This document shows positions 16,574 to 23,627 of a stretch of DNA of 64,000 bases, piece after piece. Made by a program: the position numbers and the translations under genes. The notes beneath the pieces are model-generated. The model was not told where the DNA came from, did no database searches, and worked only from the letters and a program-made list of their open reading frames with translations. The DNA comes from Streptomyces alboniger (GTDB lineage Bacteria; Actinomycetota; Actinomycetes; Streptomycetales; Streptomycetaceae), in the NCBI RefSeq assembly GCF_008704395.1, contig NZ_CP023695.1, forward strand, positions 4,960,001 through 5,024,000. Reading direction: 5' to 3'. The number at the start of each line of letters is the position of its first letter. Position 1 is the first letter of the stretch.

Positions 16574-17521
16574 ATGAACAACCCCGCGCTGCTCGCCCTG
16601 GGCGCCACGATCCTGTGCGGCACGCTCGCCGTCGCGGGTGTCCACTCGTACGCGTCCGGGCGCGCCCAGCGCCAGGCGCTCGTCGACCGGCTGGCGCTCG
16701 GCCCCGGCAGCGGGGACGGCGGCCCGCCCGGCCGCGCGCGCCGTTTCGCGGGCGTCGACCGCCGCCTGCGTCGCACGCGCCTCGGCAGGTCGATCCAGCT
16801 GCGGCTCTCCTCGACGGGGCTCGACCTGACCGCGGGCGAGTTCTTCACCTACGTCGTCGCGGTCGTGGCGGCGCTCTGGCTGATCGCGGCGGCGACGCTC
16901 GCGCCCTTCTTCGGCCCGATCGCGGGCATCGTGGCGATATGGAGCGCGGTCGCCTTCCTCAACTGGCAGCGCCAGAAGCGCATCGAGGCGTTCATCAACC
17001 AACTCCCGGACGTGGCACGCATCCTGGCCAACGCGACGGCGGCCGGACTGGCCCTGCGTACATCCCTGGCGATGGCGGCGGAAGAGCTCGAGGCTCCCGC
17101 CGGCGAGGAACTGTCCCACGTCGCCGACCAGTTGACGCTCGGCCGCTCGATCGACGACACCCTGGGCGAGCTGGCGGCCCGCCTCCCCTCCCGCGAGCTG
17201 ATAGTCCTCGTCACGACACTCGTCCTCTCGAACAAGGCGGGCGGCACAGTGGTGAACTCCCTGCGGAACCTCACCCAGACCCTGGAGGACCGCAAGGAGA
17301 CCCGGCGCGAGGTCCGCACGATGCTGTCGGAGGTCCACGCGACGGCGTTCACGGTCCCGCTGCTCGGCCTGGGCTCCCTGCTCCTGATCAACTCCTCCAA
17401 CGAGGGCGCTCTGGAACGGGTGACCGGCTCCCCCATGGGCCAGACGCTGATCCTGATCGCGCTCGGCCTGTACGCGGTGGGCTTCTTCGTGATCAGACGC
17501 CTCGGCAAGATCGAAGTGTAG
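16574..17521 (+). CDS. tadB: TadB-like pilus inner-membrane platform protein
   Basis: A 315-residue GspF-domain protein. A helix at the N-terminus (LLALGATILCGTLAVAG), two more around residues 92-136 and two at the C-terminus frame the cytoplasmic T2SSF domain. That domain is visible as INQLPDVARILANATAAGLA, ELSHVADQLTLGRSIDDTLG and LVTTLVLSNKAGGTVVNSL, the conserved TadB/TadC pattern. TadB and TadC form the membrane platform on which the TadA ATPase acts. It is 34 bases after tadA and 12 bases before tadC, so all three are co-transcribed. Confidence 0.9.
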   Translation: MNNPALLALGATILCGTLAVAGVHSYASGRAQRQALVDRLALGPGSGDGGPPGRARRFAGVDRRLRRTRLGRSIQLRLSSTGLDLTAGEFFTYVVAVVAALWLIAAATLAPFFGPIAGIVAIWSAVAFLNWQRQKRIEAFINQLPDVARILANATAAGLALRTSLAMAAEELEAPAGEELSHVADQLTLGRSIDDTLGELAARLPSRELIVLVTTLVLSNKAGGTVVNSLRNLTQTLEDRKETRREVRTMLSEVHATAFTVPLLGLGSLLLINSSNEGALERVTGSPMGQTLILIALGLYAVGFFVIRRLGKIEV

Positions 17522-17533
17522 GGAGCGGTCGAC

Positions 17534-18424
17534 GTGTTCGGTCTGGCGATGGCGGCCGTGATGGGCCTGGCGGTGGCGGGAGTGTGCCAGGGCATCCGCA
17601 TGTACCGCGCGGAGGCGAAACTCCCCTCGGACCTGGCGATAGCCCTGGAGGTAGGCGCTACGCGCGTCTCGACGGCGGGCTCGGCGGTGGACCGCCTGGG
17701 CATGCGCTTCGCGCCCTTCGTCCTGCGCCTGATGGGCCCGAAGCGGGTGGACGCCAAACGCCGCAGGATCGACATGGCGGGCAACCCGGGAGGCCTGACG
17801 ATCGACCGCTATGCGGCGCGCAGAGCGGTCTACGGCATCTTCGGCGTGGTGATGGGCCTGGTGTTCCTGACGAACGGCGCCGTGCTCTTCGGTCTCCTGA
17901 CCTTCGCGTTCGGGGTGACGGCGGCGGACGCCCTGATCTGGCAGGCCATCCGCGAACGCCGCGAGGTCATCGACCGCACCCTGCCGGACTTCCTGGACGT
18001 CCTCGCGGTGGTGGTCTCGGCGGGCCTCGGTTTCCGCCAGGCGCTGGACCGGGTCGCGGAACGGTACGAGGGTCCGTGGGCGGACGAACTGCGCATCACC
18101 CTGCGCCAGATGGACATGGGCGTCAGCCGCCGCCAGGCCTTCGACGAACTCCGCCGCCGCAACGCGTCCGAGCAGGTCGCCCAGTTCGTCTCCGCGCTCC
18201 AGCAGGGCGAGGAACTGGGTTCGCCGATCGCGGACACGCTGATCCAGATCGCGACGGACATGCGCCGCACGGACGCGCAGAACTCCCGCCGCAGGGCGGC
18301 GAAAACCATCCCCAAGGCGACGCTGGTGACCCTGGTCTTCATGCTCCCGGCCACGATGATCCTTATCGCGGCGGGCATGTTCCTCGGCTCGGGTTCGGAC
18401 TTCGGTTCGATTCTGGGGCGCTGA
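17534..18424 (+). CDS. tadC: TadC-like pilus inner-membrane platform protein
   Basis: A 296-residue GspF-domain protein paired with TadB. It starts at a GTG with GGGAGCGG upstream. The T2SSF domain reads LPDFLDVLAVVVSAGLGFRQ, then EELGSPIADTLIQIATDMRR and AAKTIPKATLVTLVFMLPAT with a C-terminal membrane helix (MILIAAGMFLGSG). Helices near residues 95-135 complete the membrane part. It is the last gene of the tightly packed cpaE-to-tadC group; 327 bases separate it from flp, implying that the pilin has its own promoter. Confidence 0.9.
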   Translation: MFGLAMAAVMGLAVAGVCQGIRMYRAEAKLPSDLAIALEVGATRVSTAGSAVDRLGMRFAPFVLRLMGPKRVDAKRRRIDMAGNPGGLTIDRYAARRAVYGIFGVVMGLVFLTNGAVLFGLLTFAFGVTAADALIWQAIRERREVIDRTLPDFLDVLAVVVSAGLGFRQALDRVAERYEGPWADELRITLRQMDMGVSRRQAFDELRRRNASEQVAQFVSALQQGEELGSPIADTLIQIATDMRRTDAQNSRRRAAKTIPKATLVTLVFMLPATMILIAAGMFLGSGSDFGSILGR

Positions 18425-18751
18425 GCATGCGTCGTTCAGCAACTGCGTCGGCTGCTTCAACTGCTTCATCTGCATCGACTGCGTCAACTGTGCGAAACCC
18501 CTTCGCGGATGCAATGCGATGTGGGACAGTCGGCTCTGAGTTCACGGTCCGCGGTTCGCGGGAGGGGGCTTCGTGCATGGTGATCTCGAAGAGAGGGAAG
18601 GGAATCCGCCAACTTGCGGGCGGGCGACGCCTGTTAGGGCGCGGGTTGCGCAGAGTGGCTGCCGAAACACGTGTTGTCGCGTACGTTGCCCATGACGACA
18701 CCGCCGGAGGTTGCGGCCGTCGCGGAATCGGGTGGACGAGAAGGGGCCGTC
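18425..18751 (+). other. tadC-flp intergenic region with a 9-bp tandem repeat and a CACGTG palindrome
   Basis: Five CTGC-headed units recur at an exact 9-base period (starts at 18443, 18452, 18461, 18470 and 18479), followed by a degenerate sixth unit. In the frame of an ATG at 18428 they encode Thr/Ala-Ala-Ser triplets, but no known protein follows. The perfect 10-bp palindrome AACACGTGTT lies at 18666-18675, 76 bases before the flp start, a reasonable place for an operator. The flp promoter must be here, but no clear -35/-10 pair was found. Confidence 0.5.
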
Positions 18752-18970
18752 GTGCTGAAGGAACGCGTGCTCAGAGTCTGGGTCGACTGGTCGGTGACGG
18801 TGGCATCCCGGGTCCGGGGGAGGGATCGGGATGCGGGGGCGGGGTTTGTGGAGTATGCGGGGCTCATGATTCTTATTGCGGGGATCTTTACGTTGATCGA
18901 TGGGCTGGGTCTCGACGGCCTGATCTCGGGCGCGATCCTCGATGCGGTCAACAACGTCATCGGCGGTTGA
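18752..18970 (+). CDS. flp: Flp/Fap-type major pilin
   Basis: A 72-residue prepilin. A basic leader (LKERVLRVWVDWSV, later RVRGRDRDAG) is followed by the Flp processing motif: cleavage after Gly gives a mature N-terminus AGFVEY, with Glu at +5 and Tyr at +6, as in all Flp pilins. The hydrophobic helix (AGLMILIAGIFTLIDGLGL) follows. It would be cleaved by a TadV/CpaA-type peptidase, which is not in this window, and polymerised by TadABC. GTG at 18752 with AAGGGG upstream is chosen over ATG at 18692, which has no ribosome-binding site. Codons in the helix (ATT, CTT, TTT, TTG) are unusually A/T-rich for this genome. Confidence 0.88.
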   Translation: MLKERVLRVWVDWSVTVASRVRGRDRDAGAGFVEYAGLMILIAGIFTLIDGLGLDGLISGAILDAVNNVIGG

Positions 18971-19575
18971 TCTCGCACCTGTCGAAGAGCGACCGAGGGC
19001 AGACTCTCCCGATCTATGTCTGGTTGACGGGGGTTCTGCTCTTTGTTGCATTCGCCTTCTTCGCGTTCGCTCAGGCTGCCTCGGCCCGAAACGGCGCACA
19101 ATCCGCCGCTGACGCAGCAGCATTAGCGGCCGCGCAGGAGGCCAGAGACGAACTCATGGGCGGCTTGGAGCTGTCCATTGGTGGAGGGGACGACTGGCCC
19201 GACTGGCTCGCCGGTGAGAAGTTCACCGGCGAGGGGGCGCGAGTCGCGGCGGAGACGCTTGCCGCGGAGAACGACTCCACCGTGATCGGCTTCGGGCCCG
19301 CTGAGGTGAACGGCTACCCGGGCTTCCGTGCGGAGATCGAGACCACGTACACCGTCGGCGATTCGATCATCCCGGGTACTGAATCCAAACACGCCAAGGC
19401 CGACGCCACCGCCATCGTGAAACCGCGATGTGGCATCGATCCGTCGGCCGACCCGGAGAAGGCCGTGGAATTCGACTGCGAGGGCGGGGAGTCCTTCGAG
19501 ATCGACCCGGACGACTTCGAACTGGATGATCTGCCCGACGCATCCGTCCTCTTCTCTGTCCACCTGGCCGACTGA
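18967..19575 (+). CDS. TadG/TadE-like pilus-associated secreted or membrane-anchored protein
   Basis: A 202-residue protein starting at TTG (18967), which overlaps the flp TGA stop, so translation is probably coupled. SDRGQTLPIYVWLTGVLLFV forms the N-terminal TadG-type hydrophobic helix with the Gly before the membrane segment. The following ASARNGAQSAADAAALAAAQ matches the conserved AADAAALA stretch of Flp-pilus TadG-like (DUF2134) proteins. The remaining 130 residues are acidic and extracytoplasmic, with two cysteines (PRCGI, EFDCEGG) likely paired. Codon 53 is TTA (19123-19125), a bldA-type control codon. Its partners are the upstream TadE proteins. Confidence 0.78.
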   Translation: MISHLSKSDRGQTLPIYVWLTGVLLFVAFAFFAFAQAASARNGAQSAADAAALAAAQEARDELMGGLELSIGGGDDWPDWLAGEKFTGEGARVAAETLAAENDSTVIGFGPAEVNGYPGFRAEIETTYTVGDSIIPGTESKHAKADATAIVKPRCGIDPSADPEKAVEFDCEGGESFEIDPDDFELDDLPDASVLFSVHLAD

Positions 19576-19607
19576 CCGGAGATCGACGAAAGAAGGAAGC
19601 GGTAGCC

Positions 19608-20201
19608 ATGAGCATTCGGCGCGCCATGCTGACCCGCAGGGCATTGACCGCTGTGGCGATCACGACGGGGCTGGTCCTCACGGTCGCTGGCTGCGGCGGT
19701 GGGGGTGACGAAAAGCCCACGTCGGAAAAGAAGTCGTCCAATACCAAGACTGACGGAGAGAGCAAGGGTCGTGGGCAGCCCCAAAAGCCCGCAGAAGGGA
19801 GCACGCTGGCCGAGGTCAAGGGAGAGTCCGGGCTGACTCTCAAGGTGACATCGGCCAAGCGCGACGATGGTGGATTCCTTACCGTCGAGGGAACTGTGAC
19901 GAATGGAAGCGGTAAGGCCTGGGTGGCTGCCAGTTGGCGAGGCGATGAGCGCGAGTTGACCAAGAACGGGGGCTCGATGGCGGGGGCCAGTCTCGTGGAC
20001 GCCGCAGGCAAGAAGAAGTACCTCATCCTCCGGGACACACAGGGGCGTTGCCTGTGCACACGATTTACCGGTGGTGTGCTTTCCGGGCAGTCGGTCGACT
20101 GGTTTGCTCAGTTCCCAGCCCCCCCTGAGGGCACGACCAAGGTCGACTTCCAAGTCGGCGCCATGCCCCCCGCCCCCATCAAAATCTCCGAGGGCGAATA
20201 A
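19608..20201 (+). CDS. Small lipoprotein of unknown function in the Tad locus
   Basis: A 197-residue lipoprotein. The signal peptide (RRALTAVAITTGLVLTVAGC) ends in a lipobox LTVAGC, so the Cys would be lipidated and the protein anchored outside the membrane. A charged linker rich in Lys, Ser and Asp is followed by a beta-rich domain (LTLKVTSAKRDDGGFLTVEG, then VTNGSGKAWVAASW) resembling DUF4352-like immunoglobulin-fold modules. CLCTRF provides two cysteines. It is 32 bases after the TadG-like gene and 2 bases before the OmpA-like gene, so it belongs to the same transcript. No specific function is recognised. Confidence 0.7.
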   Translation: MSIRRAMLTRRALTAVAITTGLVLTVAGCGGGGDEKPTSEKKSSNTKTDGESKGRGQPQKPAEGSTLAEVKGESGLTLKVTSAKRDDGGFLTVEGTVTNGSGKAWVAASWRGDERELTKNGGSMAGASLVDAAGKKKYLILRDTQGRCLCTRFTGGVLSGQSVDWFAQFPAPPEGTTKVDFQVGAMPPAPIKISEGE

Positions 20202-20203
20202 CC

Positions 20204-20851
20204 ATGACCCCCCACCCCTCCCACCCCCTCCGAACCGCCGGCGCCGTCACCCTCACCGCCCTGGCCCTCCTCCTCGGCCCCGCGCCCGCCTGGGCCGACG
20301 AAGGGGACCCCAGCTCACCCCCCGGCAGCACCACCACCTCCCCACCCCCCGAGGTCGACTCCAACAGCCCGGGGCTGAAGCTTGCCGACGGGGCCACGCT
20401 CGCGCCCGCCAAGGTGCTGGACATCAAGTCGGTCGTCGAGGACCTCGGCGGCGAGGAGCGGCGCGAGGACACCAACACGGACGTGAAGTTCGCGTTGCAG
20501 GCCGAGGTCCTCTTCCCCAAGGACAGCGCGAAGCTGAACCCGGAGGCGAACGCCCGTATAAAGGCGATCGCCGAGGAGGCCAAGGCGCAGAAGGCCACGG
20601 ACGTCAGAGTGTTCGGCTTCACGGACAACCTCGGCTCCTACGGCCACGGCAAGAAACTCTCCCGACAGCGCGCGGAAGCCGTGCACGACGAACTGGCCGG
20701 CCACCTCGGCCCCGAGGTCACGTTCTCCGTACGCGGCTACAGCGAGGACTACCCGATCGCGGACAACGGCTCGGAGGAGGGTCGCAAGAAGAACCGGCGC
20801 GTGGAGGTCTCCTTCCCCCGCGGGACGGCGCCCACCGGCACCAACGGCTGA
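20204..20851 (+). CDS. OmpA-family peptidoglycan-binding secreted protein
   Basis: A 215-residue secreted protein. The N-terminal signal peptide (VTLTALALLLGPAPAWA) is followed by a Pro/Ser linker. The OmpA C-terminal domain occupies about residues 90-205: EVLFPKDSAKLNPEANARIK, then VRVFGFTDNLGSYGHGKKLS with the conserved diaminopimelate-binding Asp, RAEAVHDEL, and NRRVEVSF with the conserved Arg. Such domains bind peptidoglycan non-covalently. As the last gene of the pilus locus it could anchor the fibre to the wall where Gram-negatives use an outer-membrane secretin; this role is inferred. Confidence 0.87.
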   Translation: MTPHPSHPLRTAGAVTLTALALLLGPAPAWADEGDPSSPPGSTTTSPPPEVDSNSPGLKLADGATLAPAKVLDIKSVVEDLGGEERREDTNTDVKFALQAEVLFPKDSAKLNPEANARIKAIAEEAKAQKATDVRVFGFTDNLGSYGHGKKLSRQRAEAVHDELAGHLGPEVTFSVRGYSEDYPIADNGSEEGRKKNRRVEVSFPRGTAPTGTNG

Positions 20852-20930
20852 CCCCCTCACCGGCACGGCCGCGACGCGGCGCGCGCGAAACCCGGATGTG
20901 CCGCACCGCAACGGATGCCAGGATTGCTTC

Positions 20931-21755
20931 ATGAGCGCCCACCCCGCTGGCCCCACTGGTCCCATTGGTCCCACCGGCTCCGCCACCACCCCCACCACCT
21001 TCGACGACCTCCTCGCCGAAGCCGAGGCCGCGCCCACCGAAGGCTGGGACTTCTCGTGGTTCGAGGGCAGGGCCACCGAGGCACGCCCCTCGTGGCGGTA
21101 TGCCGAGGCGATGGCGGAGCGCCTCGCGCGGGCGGAGGCCTCGCTCGACATCCAGACCGGCGGCGGCGAGGTACTGGCCTCCGCGGCCACCCTGCCGCCG
21201 CTCGCCGTCGCCACGGAGGGCTGGCCCGCGAACGTCGCCAAGGCCACCGCCCTCCTGCATCCGCGCGGCGTGGCCGTCGTCGCGTCGCCGGAGGACGCGC
21301 CGCTGCCCTTCGCGGACGGCGCCTTCGACCTTGTCACCAGCCGGCACCCGGTGCGGGCCCGCTTCGACGAGATCGCCCGCGTGCTCCGCCCCGGCGGCAC
21401 GTACTTCGCGCAGCACGTCGGACCCGCCAGCGTCTTCGAGGTCGTCGAGTACTTCCTCGGGCCGCAGTCCGAGGAAGTCAGGAACGGCCGCCATCCGGAC
21501 CGCGAGCGCGCCGAGGCCGAGACGGCGGGCCTGGAGGTCGTGGACCTGCGGGCCGAACGGCTGCGGATGGAGTTCTTCGACATCGGAGCCGTCGTCCACT
21601 TCCTGCGCAAGGTGGTGTGGATGGTCCCCGACTTCAGCGTGGAGAAGTACCGGCCGCGGCTGCGCGAGCTGCACGACCGGATCCAGACGGAGGGGCCATT
21701 CGTCGCCCACAGCGCCCGCCACCTCTTCGAACTCCGCAAGCCTGTACGGGCGTAG
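20931..21755 (+). CDS. Class I SAM-dependent methyltransferase with a short collagen-like N-terminus
   Basis: A 274-residue methyltransferase. Residues 85-200 form the Rossmann-like domain, with GVAVVASPEDAPLPFADGAF and then FDEIARVLRPGGTYFAQHV; LDIQTGGGEVLA corresponds to motif I. The first 20 residues carry PAGPTGPIGPTG, a Gly-x-x collagen-like pattern not expected in this family and probably a disordered tail. The ATG at 20931 is used; the GTG at 20898 would extend the tail. It is followed 48 bases later by an HxlR regulator gene on the same strand. The substrate is unknown. Confidence 0.82.
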   Translation: MSAHPAGPTGPIGPTGSATTPTTFDDLLAEAEAAPTEGWDFSWFEGRATEARPSWRYAEAMAERLARAEASLDIQTGGGEVLASAATLPPLAVATEGWPANVAKATALLHPRGVAVVASPEDAPLPFADGAFDLVTSRHPVRARFDEIARVLRPGGTYFAQHVGPASVFEVVEYFLGPQSEEVRNGRHPDRERAEAETAGLEVVDLRAERLRMEFFDIGAVVHFLRKVVWMVPDFSVEKYRPRLRELHDRIQTEGPFVAHSARHLFELRKPVRA

Positions 21756-21803
21756 TCTGTACTGTCCTTCCGGTAAGTGACCCAGCGAGCAGAGGAGTTG
21801 GCC

Positions 21804-22166
21804 GTGGCGAAGGAACGAGGGCCGTACGCCTGTGGGCTCGACGCCGCGGTGGATGTCGTCGGCGGCAAGTGGAAGCCGATGATCCTGTGGGCCCTGCACG
21901 CGGGCAGGACGCTGCGCTTCGGGGAGCTGAAGCGGCATATCCCGGCCGTCAGCGAGAAGGTGCTGATCCAGCAGCTGCGGGAGCTGGAGTCGGACGGCAT
22001 CGTGCACCGCGAGGTCTACCGGGAGGTGCCGCCGAAGGTCGAGTACTCCCTGACCGACCTCGGCCAGTCCCTCAACGCGGCGCTGCGGCCCCTGGGGTTG
22101 TGGGGCGACCAGCACATGCGGCAGATCGTGGCGAGCAAAGAGGGCAAGCCGTCGAACGCCGCCTGA
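21804..22166 (+). CDS. HxlR/MarR-type winged-helix transcriptional regulator
   Basis: A 120-residue HxlR-family protein. The family hallmark is visible as CGLDAAVDVVGGKWKPMILW, with the Cys near residue 11 that senses electrophiles in several members. The wing and recognition helix follow in RFGELKRHIPAVSEKVLIQQ and REVPPKVEYSLTDLG. The GTG at 21804 has AGAGGAG 6 bases upstream. These regulators usually control a neighbouring oxidoreductase or detoxification gene; the upstream methyltransferase is the likely partner. Confidence 0.88.
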   Translation: MAKERGPYACGLDAAVDVVGGKWKPMILWALHAGRTLRFGELKRHIPAVSEKVLIQQLRELESDGIVHREVYREVPPKVEYSLTDLGQSLNAALRPLGLWGDQHMRQIVASKEGKPSNAA

Positions 22167-22377
22167 CGGGGCGATTGGTAGGGACTGGGGCAAAACCCCT
22201 GTACCGCCCACACCATGACGTACGGGCCAGAATCGAAGCCTTGATTCCGCATCGTTATCAATACTGGCTCGATCTGCCCCTGAGCGTCACGTAAGTTCAG
22301 ACCAAGGCTAATTCGCGCAAGCAAAGCTGTGCGTGCGGTGCCGTGCGGTGGAGGGGGCCGCGCGGCACCGCGAGCCG

Positions 22378-22761
22378 TCATCCCGCGTCGCGTACGACGA
22401 TCCGCGCGCCCCGGCGTACGCCCCACCCCGCCATCGCCCCTGCCGCCGCCTCCATCACATGCCGGGCGCGCGGTCGCGGCAGCCCGAGGCGACCCGGACG
22501 CATCGTACGGACGGCCAGCACCCGCAGCTCACGGTCCAGATACGCCACATCGATGGCGAACCGCATCCGCACGGTGTGCACGCTCCTCGCCGGCGTCAGC
22601 AGCAGCGCTCCCGTCACACCCGCCCGCCCGAGCAGCCCCCGCCGCCGCGCCCCAGCCGAGTCCGCGATCTCCAGCGGGACCTCCAGAGGGGGCTCAGCGG
22701 AGGCCTCCGCCGAGTTCCCCGCCGGCCGGCCCTCGGACTCGATGACCCTCATCGTCGCCAT
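22378..22761 (-). CDS. DUF192 family protein
   Basis: A 127-residue protein of the DUF192 family, small beta-rich proteins of unknown function. Visible traits are GARRRGLLGRAGVTGALLLT, matching the conserved RGLM-type turn, and SVHTVRMRFAIDVAYLDREL, the core HTFGM-like strand, followed by VLAVRTMRPGRLG. In many bacteria DUF192 proteins are secreted, but no signal peptide is seen here. It converges with the HxlR gene across about 210 bases (22167-22377) that contain no gene, only a short GGGGC/ACCCC-like hairpin and an A/T-rich patch. Confidence 0.85.
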   Translation of the reverse strand: MATMRVIESEGRPAGNSAEASAEPPLEVPLEIADSAGARRRGLLGRAGVTGALLLTPARSVHTVRMRFAIDVAYLDRELRVLAVRTMRPGRLGLPRPRARHVMEAAAGAMAGWGVRRGARIVVRDAG

Positions 22762-22933
22762 GCCCGCGAAATTAGCGGTCCGTACACCCGGCGCGTCAAG
22801 GACGCGACGCCATCCGGGGTCCCCCGTGAGGAGTACTGCCGTGCGCGGCCGAAATCCGCCTCTGAACCCCGTATTCCGCCGGAAGAACGGGGTCTCGCAG
22901 TTGTCGCGCGGTCTCGGAGAGTAGTTGTGGAGC

Positions 22934-23024
22934 GCCAATGCACGCAGCATCACTTACGAAGGGTTATGGTGGAAACCCCCCCTCGGGCCGGTCCGTCTCC
23001 CCCCCACGGACCGGCCCGTTTTTT
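22934..23024 (+). ncRNA. Candidate 6C small RNA (two C-run loops, intrinsic terminator)
   Basis: Two runs of seven cytosines (22976-22982 and 22999-23005) lie in adjacent hairpins. The second is a perfect 13-bp stem (22984-22996 with 23006-23018) whose loop holds the C run and which is followed directly by TTTTTT, an intrinsic terminator with no coding gene in front of it. That architecture, about 90 nt long, matches the Actinobacteria 6C RNA family. A weak promoter (TTGTCG at 22901, TAGTTG at 22922) fits a start near 22934. The first hairpin is less clear: a 7-base stem with one mismatch flanking the first C run. Confidence 0.6.
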
Positions 23025-23084
23025 GTGCCCGCGCGCCGGAGCCCGTCGATCAAGGCCGCCGCCCTCCCCGTTATGGTCAGGGAC

Positions 23085-23594
23085 ATGTCGAACGATTTCC
23101 CCCCGCCGCAGCAGAATCCGCAGGTCACCCCCCAGGGCCACCCCCAGCCCGGCCCTCCGAACAACCCCCAGCCAGGCCTGCCGACTTACCCCGGCCCGTC
23201 CCAGGACCCCGCGTACGCCTACGGCCCGATGGCGCCGCAGCGGATGCCCGGCTCCGTCCGAGCCGCGCGGATCGTCCTCTGGGTGCTCGCCGGCCTCGTC
23301 ATCATCGGCTCGATAGGGATCGCCGCCACGGGCGACTCGGAGACCGCGGGCGCCGCCGTCGGGGTGAACTTCCTGCTCATGGTGGCCGCCGGCCTGGCCT
23401 TCCGGTTCCCGAAGGGGGGCGGCGGTCTCCGCGTGGCCTGCATCGTCCTGATGGCGCTCCACGCCCTGAGCGCGCTCGCCGGGGCGGCGGGCGGCAACCC
23501 CGGCGGCCTCGTGCCGCTCCTCGGCGCCATCGCGGTGATCATCCTGCTCGCCCAGGGGACCGCGGGCGCCTGGTTCAACCGCCCGCGCCCCTAG
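23085..23594 (+). CDS. Small membrane protein with a Pro-rich cytoplasmic N-terminus
   Basis: A 169-residue protein. Residues 1-55 are rich in Pro, Gln and Asn (PPPQQNPQVTPQGHPQPGPP), typical of disordered tails on streptomycete membrane proteins. Four hydrophobic segments follow (starting near residues 60, 84, 104 and 130: ARIVLWVLAGLVIIGSIGI, GVNFLLMVAAGLAF, ACIVLMALHALSALAGAA and VPLLGAIAVIILLA). No family function is recognised. A -10-like TATGGT at 23072-23077 lies 7 bases before the ATG, so the mRNA may be leaderless. It follows the 6C RNA terminator by 60 bases. Confidence 0.75.
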   Translation: MSNDFPPPQQNPQVTPQGHPQPGPPNNPQPGLPTYPGPSQDPAYAYGPMAPQRMPGSVRAARIVLWVLAGLVIIGSIGIAATGDSETAGAAVGVNFLLMVAAGLAFRFPKGGGGLRVACIVLMALHALSALAGAAGGNPGGLVPLLGAIAVIILLAQGTAGAWFNRPRP

Positions 23595-23627
23595 GACGAC
23601 CCCTCTCAGCCGCCAGGGCGACCCCTC

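Noticed and set aside
18428..19575. One long protein from the repeat region through the TadG-like gene
   Set aside because: It would overlap flp completely in another frame, and only the part after 18967 shows protein-like composition. The TTG at 18967 overlaps the flp stop in a coupled arrangement.
22938..23594. A longer form of the small membrane protein starting at 22938
   Set aside because: It would read through a 13-bp stem and T6 terminator; the part before 23085 has no protein-like features.
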